From NCBI GenBank assembly GCA_004525685.1, contig SPBW01000155.1, positions 1-5,115 of the forward strand: 5,115 nt of DNA, given 5' to 3'. A program made the position numbers and the translations under genes. This stretch comes from Candidatus Atribacteria bacterium (lineage in GTDB: Bacteria > Bipolaricaulota > Bipolaricaulia > UBA7950 > UBA9294). Of this stretch, positions 5,115 to 5,115 are shown in pieces; position 1 is the first letter of the stretch; every line of letters starts with the position of its first letter. Below the pieces are notes generated by a model. The model saw nothing but the letters and a program-made list of their open reading frames with translations, did no database searches and was not told the DNA's origin.

Positions 5115-5115
5115 C

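Overview
The window is bacterial DNA of moderately high GC (high 50s percent by eye). Genes are densely packed, with clear Shine-Dalgarno sites, one ATGA stop/start overlap and one GTG start. There is no rRNA, tRNA or phylogenetic marker, so the organism cannot be named. The gene content would fit an environmental or anaerobic lineage, possibly a candidate phylum, but that is only an impression.

Positions 1-2744 (minus strand) hold a five-gene cluster, read from 2744 downward: an ArsR-family repressor, a large ArsP/DUF318-type permease, a small CPKC thioredoxin-like protein, a membrane-anchored ArsF-family thioredoxin-fold protein, and the first 79 codons of an ArsG-family (CcdA/DsbD-like) membrane protein cut by the window edge. 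The genes overlap or lie 1-26 bases apart and should be one transcript. The last three match the arsE-arsF-arsG gene set known from organoarsenical (nitroaromatic arsenical) metabolism. No arsenate reductase (arsC), arsB/acr3 or arsM is in view. Upstream of arsR lies a perfect 16-bp palindrome overlapping a plausible -10 box, which is the likely ArsR operator.

Positions 2860-3883 (plus strand, divergent from the ars cluster) hold the remains of a zinc/manganese-type ABC importer. They comprise only the C-terminal tail of the ATPase (H-loop region; no Walker A, signature or Walker B) and an otherwise full-length ABC-3 family permease broken by a one-base frameshift in a G run near 3423-3426. 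This suggests that the ars cluster now abuts a decaying metal-uptake operon.

Positions 3884-5115 hold a short intergenic region with two inverted repeats, an unrecognised secreted protein of 277 residues with cysteine pairs at both ends, and, convergent to it, a small membrane protein (possibly the C-terminal part of a longer one) with two histidines spaced as in b-type cytochromes.

The main working hypothesis concerns the ars cluster. The cytoplasmic thioredoxin, the CcdA-like ArsG and the extracytoplasmic ArsF could form a transmembrane thiol-electron relay acting on arsenicals (or another thiophilic or nitro substrate), with the ArsP-type permease exporting the product and ArsR sensing it.
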